Shown here in pieces: positions 13,050 through 24,658 of a stretch of 64,000 bases of DNA. Each line of letters starts with the position of its first letter. Position 1 is the stretch's first letter. Source of the DNA: Nipponacmea schrenckii (Eukaryota > Mollusca > Gastropoda > Lottiidae); contig JAUJPP010000012.1 in NCBI GenBank assembly GCA_030562195.1, positions 25,301,476 to 25,365,475 of the forward strand. The letters run 5' to 3'. Made by a program: the position numbers and the translations under genes. The notes beneath the pieces are model-generated. The model was not told the origin of the DNA. It ran no database searches and saw nothing but the letters and a program-made list of their open reading frames with translations.

Positions 13050-14700
13050 GGTGATATTATTCAATTGGTCTGTTATAAAGGGGCAGTTATAACGTTAACA
13101 GTTGGGGCGGATATAGCTAGATATGTTGGTTTTCGGTGAAGGGAGGGTTTTGGTTTTCGGGGAAGGTAGGGTTTGATTCTTCCAAACGAACAGGGCCAAG
13201 ATGGAACATATACATTGAGAAATATAATTTTACAGGTAGAGCGGTTACATGTTATATTCGTTTTAGGATACTTTAAAAGTGATTGTAGAGATGTTTTCTA
13301 TCGCTTCTATATGTATATAAAGTCTATAGGGCTCCTGTTATATAGACTGGAGTCGTTTACACTTACAAATAATAATTATATATTGGTGATATATTCTATT
13401 GATATTGAGTTTATTGGTCTATTCATATCTTTAAAAGGGCCATTACGACTATATTCTACAGTGACTGTGAATAAAGATACGGCGTACGATACGGAGTCAA
13501 CGATATACAGTAGTACAGATAAAAGTTGTATACACGATCTCTTCGTATCGGACAATTTACCTCGTATATTTCCTCAATAGCGGCGTTTATTGCAGAGAAA
13601 AAATATCATGAAAGAAAATTAATCTCTTTGAACATATTTGATCTGATATTCAACTTCCAACGCTTTCTTAATTCTACCCCAAGTACTAACACTGTATCAA
13701 TAATTAAAATTTTGATAACTTTCACAGTATGACGTCATACATGATATTGGCCCAGTGTGTGTAATCATTATTAAGCAGTTACATATGTACAACGTCTTAT
13801 ATAATTTATTCTGTCGTAAATTAAGTCATATACCGTCACTGTACATCAACGTTTAAATTATTTAAACCAAGGTTTCTGAGGTAAAATTGCCAGAGCTCGA
13901 ATCTTTACGTCTGGAATTCACAGATCTAAGCGTCAATCTGAGGCTCGGCCCAAACTGTAAACTTTTATGTCATTCTACATAGGAAATGACCAGCATGTGA
14001 CTACCCTGGGTTAACCCGTGTGTCACTTACTCTTGTCCCCCTCCCCCCCCACATAATGATTACCCACCGACTCGTGCCCCATCCAATGATGTCTCTACTG
14101 AAGGAAGTTAAATTACTATCGTCAACCAATCATCACCAAATGGTTTGAGATTTATCAAAGTCAACGTAACACCTCCCTAACTCCCGTAACAATAGACAAC
14201 TTGACAAAATGAAGATTGCATTGTTTTGACCCAAGAAGGTAATCAGCTAGTAGGTTTAATTGAAGTCATCGTTTGCTCACAGGGGAGATAATTTGGCGGA
14301 CAACTGGAACTCAATCGTCATTAATCGTCTGGTCTATCACGTTCTGTCATTCTGAAGTGTCGTCTGGCCTCGAAAACAGCTGAATCGACAGATTGCTCTA
14401 GAAACAGATCGCAATATGAAACGTTGTCTATTGTAGTTGCTACTCAATTAAAATCATTAACTGCGACTCTTCCATTTTCAACAGACTCTATTCAATATTT
14501 TACGAGGCGTGACAATTATAAAAGTGACAAGTTTTACATCTTGAAGTTCATTAATCTTTGGTAGAAGCAGAATTAAAGTGCCTTATAAACCATTTGAAAT
14601 ATTGTCTATTGAAATTGATACTCAATTAAAATCATTAACTGCGACTCTTTCATTTTCAACAGAGACTTAATTCAATATTTTAAGAGATGTGAACGTTAAC
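13050..14700. other. Unassigned stretch
   Basis: No gene is supported. A 135-codon frame at 13173-13580 has no recognisable domain and lies in low-complexity AT-rich sequence. At 14385-14720 a block of about 190 bp (words ACTCAATTAAAATCATTAACTG, shortened here to CAATTAAAATCATTAACTG) occurs twice, at about 14440 and 14620. Confidence 0.4.
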
Positions 14701-14722
14701 AAAAGGTGACAATTTTGACTCC

Positions 14723-14920
14723 TTGAAGTTCAGACTACCTTATAAACCATTCAGACTACCTTATAAACCATTCAGACTACCTTATAAACCATTCAGACTA
14801 CCTTATAAACCATTCAGACTACCTTATAAACCATTCAGACTACCTTATAAACCATTCAGACTACCTTATAAACCATTCAGACTACCTTATAAACCATTCA
14901 GACTACCTTATAAACCATAT
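14723..14920. repeat. 21-bp minisatellite
   Basis: Nine copies of TTCAGACTACCTTATAAACC(A). It yields a seven-residue repetitive frame (FRLPYKP) that opens only across the array and has no upstream or downstream coding context. Confidence 0.95.
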
Positions 14921-15900
14921 AGTTTTCTATCATTTAGGCCATCTTGTTATTTGTCAACCTCTTTATATACCGTCCAAATAAATTTACTTCGGCCATTCGA
15001 CCAGACTCACTTCCGGTTTTGTATTTGACCGGATATACGTTATACTTCCGGTTGTATAGGAATGCTGTGATTGACAAGCCATTGTGAATAAAGTAAGAAA
15101 ATTTAACCTCGATAATATAACGGCAATCGTGATCCTTCAGCCAATCATTATCAATTGTTTATTGTCATTTTGTGCGGAGATCGATCACCGACTTCCGGTA
15201 TATAATAGGATTTAGACTCGACTTCCGGTTTAATGGCTATCTTTGGTTACCCACCAGCGATTTGATACTGTATTTAACTAGAAATAGTAAATAACGGATT
15301 AAACTAGATATTTGTTGTCGGATACTGGAGTAGAAAAGTTGAAACAATACAAAAATAAGATTTCTTTATAAGTAAAATGATAAAATCTTGAAGAAAGGTT
15401 CAAGTTACTTCATAAACCGATTACAAGTATAATCTTCAGGTGGTCGTGTTACAGGGTGACTGGGTTTGGGGTGAGGGGTCGCATAAGATAGGCCCTTACG
15501 CCCCGATAACCATTTTATTTTTGCAAAACTACAACAGCCTTCTTTTGAAGAGCCAATATAGTTTAGATTGGGTGATGGCAGGGAGCAAGCTGTGGGTTAT
15601 TGGACGCTGGGGTGGGGGTCAAAACAATCCCCCCCACCCCCACCTTGGGTATTGTCTCTGTTCGCTAAAATCCGGTTTGTGATTGTGATTATAATCATAA
15701 CGTTGTTTGTAAAATATTACCAGAGGCGAGTTGTGATTCATCTACATCGTAATTAAAACATTTTGTTTAATTAGCTTTCACAACTACGCAATAACGAAAA
15801 TAGTCACGTGATGCTGTTTTAAAAATGAAAGTAATATACACATAGTTATGAATTACATATTTCACAGCACGTGGTCCTGTTCCTTTTCATTACTATATAC
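14921..15900. other. Unassigned stretch
   Basis: No gene recognised. The words ACTTCCGGT and TACTTCCGG recur four times between 15010 and 15230. A G-rich run followed by a C-rich run (about 15608-15650) could form a hairpin. Confidence 0.4.
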
Positions 15901-15939
15901 ATTCTCTCGTATAACATGTTAGAATTGATTCAGTGTGGA

Positions 15940-16165
15940 TTGAGTGAATGAATGATTGAAAGAAGGAACCAATGAATGAGTGGTGAATCAATGGATGAAT
16001 GAGCGACGAAAATTTAGATAGGGAATGAATGAAGGTTTTATCAAATGACAAAAGAAAATAATGATGGAAGAATGAATAAAAAGATTGGTCCAATGAATAA
16101 ATCTTAGAAGGAATGAATGAATGAAGAAATGAATAAAGAAATATATGAATGAATGAATAAACAAA
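15940..16165. repeat. Degenerate GAAT tetranucleotide repeat
   Basis: GAATGAATGA words interrupted by many substitutions. The antisense gives Phe/Ile/His-rich artificial frames. Confidence 0.8.
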
Positions 16166-16399
16166 TGAAAGCAAAACAATTGTTTTTAGTTCTCAAATCG
16201 CAATAGAACACAAATGCCTACTAATAAAGATTTTTTCCATTCTTGTGGAAAAGTAAAAACTTGTATAAAATCATCTCAACCCAAGTCTGATGTTAGTAAT
16301 AAAACATGTTTTATGTACATTGTCCGTCTGGGCTACCAGCCGAAATGGTCGATAAACACTAAAAGAGTTGGCATGAAAAGAAGAGAACGGAAATGAGTT

Positions 16400-16760
16400 T
16401 TTTCTACTCGTTACGCATGACATACTCTCCAAGACCAAAATATAAGTGAAGCGTACGATGATTACATTTTGATTACTGTTTGTGACTTTTAGATTGGAGA
16501 TTATTCAAGGGCGATAATTCAAATGTAGAACCGGAAGCACATTAGTTTTTAATTAGTACTTTTTGATTTTTTGAATCAAGTGAGATTGCAGATTAATCAG
16601 GGGCGATAATTTCAGCCTTTACCGGAAACGGACTACTATTTCTATCTTTAAGATTGAAGATTTATTCAAGGGGGATAATCTATGCCTGGGATTGATGTAT
16701 ACAAGAAAGGTAATTAGGCATAGAAAATGGTTTCAAGGGAGGTAATTTGGAAGTAATCAT
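16400..16760. repeat. Recurring AAGGG(C/A/G)G(A/G)TAATT motif cluster
   Basis: TCAAGGGCGATAATTC, AGGGGCGATAATTTC, AAGGGGGATAATC and TTCAAGGGAGGTAATTTGG occur within 250 bp, some followed by ACCGGAA. Other copies are at 14281 and 19434. Similar words are common in molluscan dispersed repeats (from general knowledge). I infer fragments of one dispersed family. Confidence 0.45.
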
Positions 16761-19700
16761 GCAAAGAGACACATCTGATCAAATTAGGATCATTTCACTC
16801 CACTAAATGACATGGAGTCGATATCGTTGCTCTTGGTTACCATTCAAATTAATCACATTTTCTTTGGATGTAGGAATTCTATTTTTAATCGACCACATGT
16901 AAGGTAGTAGGCCTAACTGAGGACGGAGGGGAACTGTGGGCCTTGCTGGACGACCGATTGGCCCTATTGATACGTCCACAAACTTAATATAAGCTTAGTC
17001 GACCGACTAGGATCGAAAACGCATCTCTACTCCGGAGACACAAAAGCAGAGGCACGTCATTTTAAAAACGATACCGGTACCCACTAATAGTTGTCTTGTT
17101 TAAAAACACAGACAAACCGGAAATAGGCATATCAGTTGCTATGTGACCTTTGACCTAGCAGTGCGTGACGTTGTGTTAAATCATATGATCCTTGAACGTC
17201 AACGTGTTAACAAGAAGTGTGAATTTCCCGCCTTTTAGTCTCGCATAGCCTGATTTAATAAACAAACTGAAACCAAAATTGCGTGCAGACGATAACAAAG
17301 TCATTTCTTATATTCGACCTTTGAACTCTGAGCATATTCCAACGCCGAGTCAGACGATCGTCCATTAATTATGACGTGATGATTGACGTGTCGCTCGCGC
17401 TGGACAGAAGTAATTCTGTTGATAATAAGTCAATTTACTCCCAAATTCGTTGTACCCACTTAAAATGGCCGAGCGTCCAATTAGACGTCACGGAATGCCC
17501 AGTTAAGCACCATTATCAAGACGTTTAAGTCATAGCTCTACAACTTTGTCGTTATTACATGCTCTGGGTAATCGAGACTTCATAAATTAGAAATTAGTCC
17601 GAGTGCTAATTGGTTGCTTTTAAATAAGTTATACCTAAGTCGTGACATAAAATGGCACCACTTTATTTTAAAGGCGTTAACTAGTTTCTCAATCAATTAT
17701 TATATTTATGATTTCACTTGACTGAGGAACGGTTCCGATATTTATTACTTATAGAACATTACAAACTAAACACTTCAAACACAAACACGTGGAAAACAAA
17801 CATCACATAGGTCCATAGAATGTAAGGTTACATATTCTTACCCAAAAACCATTACCCCCGTACAATGCCTAGCTAGTTGGACACAATAATTCAACGAAAG
17901 TTTTTTTTTTCATTTAAATTCAGGGTACGAACAGTGTACCGATAGTCATTTTAATAATTCGGTCGATGCCATATTTTCGTGTTGTCCAGTTTACAACATT
18001 TTTTCTTCTTCAAGTTATGACCAACGATCTCTCAAAGTCTGTAATTTAAAAACATTTCTGGTTTCTGTAGGCGTAATTATAGACGTCTCAAATCGTTTAC
18101 CTTAATTTACTGCGGAACAGTCTCAGAAGTGAAGGAAATAGCGAAGTTTGATTGGGTAATAGATTTTGTTTGAATATTTGATGATCGTGTTACATTCGTT
18201 ACAGCTATAAATCCGCTGTGGCCTCGGACAAATATTGTAAAATCAAATGGAATGAGATTAAATCAAGTTTTACGTTCAAAAATTGTTGACTCTATGAAGT
18301 GTATGATGAGGTAAGTGTTACCATGACAGTGGCACTATCTTACTCTATTTCTTTTTCAACTATTGTAGAAGCAAATTAACGTGTAGTGTCTCTAGCATCT
18401 GTGGGGTCGATGTCCCAATGGGTCAATGTCCTTGGGGATCAATGTCCCTAAGGGTCGATGTCCCTTGGGGATCAATGTCCTGTGGGGTCGATGTCTACTT
18501 TTGAACGCCAGACATCAAATTAAAACGATTAGTATGTTTTAATAAAGTGATATGTGAATCCTGTCCTCGTTTCAAGATTGATTTCACCTAAGAACTGATT
18601 ATAAACCCGGGCTATATGGTTAATATCAACTAATATCTCGCCAGAAAATCTTCTCTATATTATAATTTATATACTGAGACAGTTTTATGAGTGTTATTTC
18701 ATTTTCGGATTGATTTCACTGGCGCTATGGAACGATAATTCAAATTTTAGATGTTTGACCTACACTTAAACACACTAAGACATATTTATCAGCAAGCTTG
18801 TTTCTCTGATTGAAGAAAGGTATGCAGTGCCCAACGAGGGAAATTCAATTATTTAAAAGCTATATGGTATCTACTCAAAATACGCCTTGGGGTGGACCTA
18901 CACAAGATCTTAAATCCAATTCTAGTTGAACGGAATTTCCGTGTTCTTTACCTTATTTGTGAAGCGTATACAGTGGACTACGAGGCAAATTAAAATCTAT
19001 GATAATCGTCTATGTAAGATGTTTTTACTTGTGAGCTATTTCTGTCTGAAACTTTTCGTTTCCTTCGTCAAGTTGACTAATTAGGCTACCAAGGGTATGA
19101 AGTGTACTATAGGGGGAACTATACCAATCTAAAGGCACGTGTTTTTATTCGTTTACGCCTACATAACTTCTCTTCATTTACAACTGATTTCAATGTCGGT
19201 GATAACAAGAAATAACAATGCAAATTCTCTAGAATTGCTTTGAATAAGTTTTTTGGTTACGATCTGAAGTCGTTAGTGAAAGTCGGAAAGTGTCCATAAA
19301 ACAATTAAAATGGTGAATAGAAAGAAACGAGGGAACGGAAATTAGGTTTTCGATTCGTTACGCCCGACTTCATTTTCGCGCCAAATTCTCCTGTAAGAGG
19401 AAGTGGATTATCGTCTGATTGCGATGTTTTTCAAGGGAGGTAATTAGGGGCTAATCAAACGTGGAGAAGCTGTCTCGCTATATTACTGTATACTTGTTTC
19501 TTCTCGCCCTTTTACTTCGTTTTCTAAATTTAGTCGATTCTAGAAAATAAACGCGATTTGTGATTCCTGAATATAGAGCTGTGGTTAATGAACTTGTGGT
19601 AAAAACGATATAATTGTTTTCAAACTAGGATGATGCATTTTAAGTGTACTGGGATAATAGCCAAGGTCCTCTAGGAAACTTGAGTTTTTTAGTAGTGGAG

Positions 19701-20760
19701 GAAAATGACTAACGTCCATGACAGCAAATACTGATATCATAGACTAGTTTTTTGTTGGTAGTTGTGGTTTTTGGTCGACTCTATGTGATTGAGGTGCCAT
19801 AGTAAATAGACAATGCTAATGTCAAGCCTATTTTTGGGATTATCAGTACCCATTTTCAGCTGGTTGGAATATTGAGGAAAGAGGTCTTATTCTTCTAATT
19901 CATACCACAAGACTTTTAAAAATCGACCTAGATTCACAAACCCACGACCACAATTGTTCGACGTTACCAAGTAGTTTTATAGAAAATAATTTCGTCTCGG
20001 TTTAGATTCAGAATAAAATTGTGGAAAGCGCCATTGAGAAAGATTCGATTTATCTTGAAGAAAGATTATAAGTCAAGTCGTAAATTTGTCTGATCTTTAC
20101 CGTAACATCCAATCAAATCGTAAAACATCATTTACTGCCGAATATCTTCAGATCTTAATAACAACTAAACATTTCATTGGTCAAAAATTAGATTTTCAAA
20201 AATTGCTTTTATCGATTTCAGTTTATATTTGCCATTACAATTTTACAGCTTTAGTTTAGAGGAAAATAATTTAATTTTTTCATGACATAAAAATTTGATG
20301 GCCGGTTTCATGTCTTCGCGCTCAGATGTAGGATTAGAAAGCAGACGGCAATGTTCTGCCAATCAAAATAAGCCTTAACTTTCGTCTCAACTTGATAAAA
20401 GGTCGTGAAGAATATTAAGGCTAGGTCTATTGTTTCAAAAGCTGTCATTGTTACCTTTGTATTGTATAGGTCGTACGTCCAGATTTTCAAAAGTTTTGGG
20501 CCGATTTGATGGCCGTACCTCCTTTCATAATAAACAATCTAAAAAAAACAGAATAGCTTTTTAAGGTGCCTTTACAAGACGATAATATACACAAGTTAAA
20601 ATAATTATAATGTGGTTTACCTTATAAAGGGAAACAACCACTATTATATATTTCTTTAACAAACTCCAGACAACAGTTAATCAATTAATTCAAACATTGT
20701 ATAATAGGCTTGTTTCTATCAAATCAGTAATGGACGGACGGTTTGTGAGGTATTCGGTTG
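16761..20760. other. Unassigned 4-kb stretch
   Basis: I find no supported gene. Small features are a short tandem of GGGTCGATGTCCC / GGGGATCAATGTCC words at 18400-18495 (five copies) and a diverged copy at 19310-19480 of sequence also seen at 16330-16430 (GGAACGGAAATNAG, CTCGTTACGC). Confidence 0.4.
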
Positions 20761-20769
20761 AAAAATGGA

Positions 20770-20865
20770 CAAATAAAAGTAGGTGGGTGTGTGAGAAGTG
20801 GGGGATGAGGAGTGGTGGTGAGGAGTGGGGGTGAGGAGTGGTGGTGAGGAGTGGGGGTATTGTGG
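20770..20865. repeat. Short G-rich tandem repeat
   Basis: Copies of GTGAGGAGTGGTG and GTGAGGAGTGGGG, unit about 15 bp. Confidence 0.8.
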
Positions 20866-21019
20866 TTTTTAGTGTTTAATTATTAACGTTAAAAGATAAA
20901 GTAATTTCTGTATTTGGTCGATGATTCACGCCAGCCTGAGTTAATATTGATAATATTCAATCAAAACATTATCAATCACTTCACAGAGATTGTTCAAACG
21001 TGAAGGAAAACGGATACTC

Positions 21020-21135
21020 CCGTCTTCGTCATTGCTTGAAAAAGACGAGAGTGTATAGTATCATTCGAAACGTTATAATTTATTTATATAATAAACAACA
21101 ATGCTTGATAAAGACGACAGTATCATCTTCGAAAC
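21020..21135. repeat. Two copies of a GACGA..CGAAACGTT element
   Basis: AAAAGACGAGAGTGTATAG...TTCGAAACGTTATAA is followed by TAAAGACGACAGTATCATC...TTCGAAACGTTAGAAG. Further relatives are at 61695-61735 and in the 65-bp array at 63035-63305 (CAACGTTTCAAC...TCATCATCAGG). This looks like a widely dispersed short element. Confidence 0.5.
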
Positions 21136-21394
21136 GTTAGAAGTTTTTGAATAAAATAAATCTTATCCATAAAATTGTTATTTTATCCACAAATTACTAA
21201 ATGTCACTTAAGGAAGATGAATATAAAGGAAGCTATGAAGAAATCGGCACCAGGATTTTGTGTCTAGATGAAAGTAAGTGAGTGTTGAATGTTAAATATC
21301 AGGAGATATAAAGGAAGACGGCGGTGAATGACTGAAGCCTTGTCCGGTTTGTAGAATATAGACAGATAAACTAAGGTGAACTTAAAACGCCTGT

Positions 21395-21600
21395 TATGAA
21401 TGAATTTGATACAAGGTGATGGTAGATATATAGTTGAATATAGAATACGGATAAACAGTAAACACACCAATATCGTTTGCGATGAACGAATTCGATGCAA
21501 GGTAGATGGTAGATACGTAGTATAATATAGAAGGCGAACTATAATAACGCTTGTAGTGAATGAATTCGATACACTGGTAGATCTAGTAGTCGAATACACA
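21395..21600. repeat. Three diverged copies, about 75 bp
   Basis: The words GTGAATGAATTCGATAC / GATGCAAGGTAGATGGTAGATA / TAGAATACGGATAAAC recur three times. They create a 175-codon antisense frame (21264-21791) without recognisable domains. Confidence 0.55.
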
Positions 21601-22614
21601 GAGGACACAAAAAGATGAATAACTTCTGGGGTGAATACCTGTTTTACCTGTTTTATAGGAGGGTGGGGTGGGGCGGGGTGGGTGCGGCTCCACTTCTGGA
21701 CTCTTCTGGACCCTGAAAACTTGTGTATGTGATGTACATTTGTGTTTTTGACGCGAGGGGTTGTCCTTGAATTAAAGACTAAAATCCACATTATATCCTA
21801 CAGGGGGCTTGGGAAAGGGGAGGGGGGGGGGTTCGAGGCCCAAGATTTTCCTTCCCAATGACAAGACGTTGCAGAGTGCGAGCTTTAAGGATTGTATATT
21901 CTGTTTTCTAATAAGGCTGCTATACAAAAATAACCCAGGGAATTGGGGGTGGGGGAATTTGGAGGTGAGGGTAGACAAACAAGATACTCTACCTGAGGGG
22001 ATTTGGGCTCATTTAAAAACAAACTACAAGCAAACTTTTATTCATTTCACAGAATTTTAATTAAATTTTACTCACAGTTTTGATGCGAATTTCTCTCCCC
22101 TGCCGATTTCACTGTTGTCGTGTTGACCCATATTTCACCGTCTTCAGTATTTCCACACACTGTCAACATTTTCTAAAATAAATTCAAAAGTCTACTTCGA
22201 TAAAGTTAACAGAAATATTGTTTTTAGGCCACAATTGAAACTGTCAAGAAGTAATAGAAATCATAACAGAACCGAGTTCCTGAAATCGCCGCCATTGTTA
22301 TTTTTCAGACAACAACACGTGCACATGTCATAATTGACCCATTTCGTCTTTTAAACAGTTTTCTCTCATCACATATTGATGCCAAAAGTTCCACAAGAAC
22401 ATAGTTTTTTCTGCAAATCCACAGAATTTCATATTTTGGTCCAATTATTCGCCAAAAACGCGAAAACACACGAAATTTGAACATTTTCGCCACACGACTT
22501 GCAGCCGATGACGTCATAAGACTTTTTACGTCTTCAAATTGAAGAGTTTTTTTTATTAATTTTATGGAGAACTTTTAACGGCAAAAAGTAATAATCATAA
22601 CGAAATGTTATGAC

Positions 22615-22735
22615 ACGGAAGTTAACGCCCTATTTTTCAATATACGGTCGGGCTAATGATTACTGACAACGCCATACAGTGTACGCCCTATTTTTCAATA
22701 TACGGTCGGGCTAATGAATACTGACAACGCCATAC
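22615..22735. repeat. Two-copy 57-bp direct repeat
   Basis: TACGCCCTATTTTTCAATA and CGGTCGGGCTAATGA followed by ACTGACAACGCCATACAGTG occur twice, 57 bp apart, with one substitution visible. Confidence 0.85.
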
Positions 22736-22845
22736 AGTGTGGAATGGGGGAATTTTTATCTTAAAACTGTTCAGATAACAGTCTGTAGGTCTCTAGGCCT
22801 CGGTTTGTAGTAAACTTTGAATGACTGGACGCTTTTACATATCAG

Positions 22846-23180
22846 AAGCCGCGATGGCTCTATCAGTTAACTGCTTCTTAATCGGAAAATCCAAGGTCCC
22901 ATCCCATCAAAGATTGAGGTGAATTTTCTGACTTTTCAACTTGCTTTCCCCTTGTCAGTGATGGATCTAAAAAAAGGGGAGGGGGGCTGACATAGAGAAC
23001 GTCTATTTGTTTGGATAGGACAATAAACCAAGGCCCAGTGTTAGGTAGGCTTTGTTTAACATCCCTAATCAGTTGAAAATTGAAAAAGTTTAGGTCCTGG
23101 TAAAATTGTATCATTTCACCTAGCAACCTCCTTCATTAGCATATTAAGATCAAACGAGTAGGACGTAAAACCCTTTTTTT
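22846..23180 (+). repeat. SINE-like element with tRNA-like head
   Basis: GCCGCGATGGCTCTATCAGTTAA at about 22848 resembles a tRNA A-box context, and the AAGGTCCCATCC near 22893 sits where a degenerate B-box would lie. The body at about 23000-23175 (GACAATAAACCAAGG, CATCCCTAATCAGTTG, GGTCCTGGTAAAAT) is shared with 52735-53060, 55560-55745 and, inverted, 57220-57380. The tail GTAGGACGTAAAAC recurs at 42428, 53018 and 63698. Together these fit a tRNA-derived SINE with a variable body; the structure does not fit a functional tRNA. Confidence 0.55.
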
Positions 23181-23919
23181 GTCTCATGTTTTCATGTCGA
23201 GTTGAAGTCAGGTAATAAATTGAAGATTTTAATAAGAAACCGTGAATCCCCAATAATAAAACGGGAATAACAATCTAATTTGAAATGAAATTTAACCTGA
23301 CTCCGCATAATTTAAGAAATTCTCTGTGAATGATGTCATTTTCTGCACTTTGCATTGTGGTTTTTTTTTTATTAATCTACTCTAGTCTAATCTAGTGTAA
23401 ACTTTGGTTCAATACCGTACAAAATCATTGGAATATAAAACGAAATCTATTTCAATAGTTCACTAAAGTACAGAACCGATTTCTACATTATAGTCCTTTA
23501 GGGGCGTGGAGTACACAGGTGGGGTAAAAAAAACCCACAACCTTCACCTAAAGCGTGACTTGAGATATAGTTAAGTTGCGTGCACAGGTAAAATTCACTG
23601 GGATTCTTTATGATGCATAGTGAATAGGGGCTAGTAATACGAGTCTAGTATCAATAATACAATGATATAATAGGATGAATATTGAAACTGGATAAAGAGG
23701 TCTACAATAAGAGGAAGTTTTATTTTTAACCTATGTCAATGATTCGAGGGATTTCATTCATATCGAACTACCAGGTCGGTGTGGCTTAGAATACCTGGAA
23801 CGGCATCACTAGCAGTATAGAACTTCTTAGTCAGTAGGCCTATTGAATACTGATACTAATCAGGAACAGGTGAGTTTGTTCCTAAACCACGAGTTGAATA
23901 TCGTCCGTCGACTCTTATT

Positions 23920-24460
23920 GACTAGAGCTCATATACTGCTGACATGTTTCAGATACACAATCCTCATCAGGACAGCTAGTTTTAGATATGAAGGGTAACT
24001 TTCTAATATAGGACTTAATGTTAGCTAATTGACTAGAGCTCATCTCATACTGCTGGCATGTTTCAGATACACAATCCTCATCAGGACAGCTAGTTTTAGA
24101 AATGGAGGTTAACTTTCTAATATAGGACTAAATGTTAGCTAATTGACTAGAGATCATCTCATACTGTTGACATGTTTCAGATACACAGTCCTCATCAGGA
24201 AAGCTAGTTTCAGATACACAATCCTCATCCAGACAGGTAGTTTTAGAAATGGAGGTTAACTTTGTAATATAGGACTTAATGTTAGCTAATTGACTAGAGA
24301 TCATCTCATACTGCTGACATGTTTCAGATATACAATCCTCATCAGGACAGCCAGTTTTAGACATGGAGGCTTTCTAATATAGGACTTAATGTTAGCTAAT
24401 TGACTAGAGATCATCTCATACTGCTGACATGTTTCAGATATACAATCCTCAGAAAGGAAA
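23920..24460 (-). pseudogene. Decayed coding-like 38-residue repeat
   Basis: On the minus strand five copies of a unit of about 114 bp encode a 38-residue repeat with conserved words CPDEDCVSETCQQYE, SSSQLANIKSYIRK and SISKT. Starts of successive copies (GACTAG on + at 23920, 24031, 24145, 24292, 24402) are 111, 114, 147 and 110 bp apart: the first three spacings keep the frame and the last breaks it. One copy has a Lys-to-stop change (near 24128) and the leftmost copy reaches a stop just after SSSQ. Cys and acidic residues are kept between copies. I see no flanking exon, ATG context or homologous family. It could be a fragment of a repetitive protein gene or a minisatellite that happens to be frame-preserving. 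Confidence 0.4.
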
Positions 24461-24658
24461 TGATTGCATACCAGAATGTCAAGTGGGTGATACACATTTC
24501 TAAGTGTATTATTTATAAAACGGAAATGGCAATAGTAAACTTAGTAACGTCGAATTTGTTTGTCAATCTCAACATTTCTTAATTAAGGACAAATGACAGT
24601 GTCAACCCTTTACCATGACAATTGACCGAAAGTCGAAATTCCCTCCTTTTATTTTCAG

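Noticed and set aside
13173..13580. 135-codon open frame on +
   Set aside because: No recognisable domain, AT-rich codons, no splice or ATG context; probably chance.
20308..20490. 60-codon frame on -
   Set aside because: No recognisable motif; the stretch is flanked by GATTTGATGGCCG words that suggest a repeat.
21264..21791. 175-codon open frame on -
   Set aside because: It runs across diverged tandem copies and a G-rich tract; the translation is low complexity without motifs.
22305..22517. 70-codon frame on - near a TGACGTCA palindrome (22509-22516)
   Set aside because: No family recognised and no exon structure; the single CRE-like octamer is not enough for a promoter call.
22846..22915. 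Possible tRNA gene
   Set aside because: The A-box-like part is plausible but there is no good B-box or cloverleaf; it fits a SINE head.
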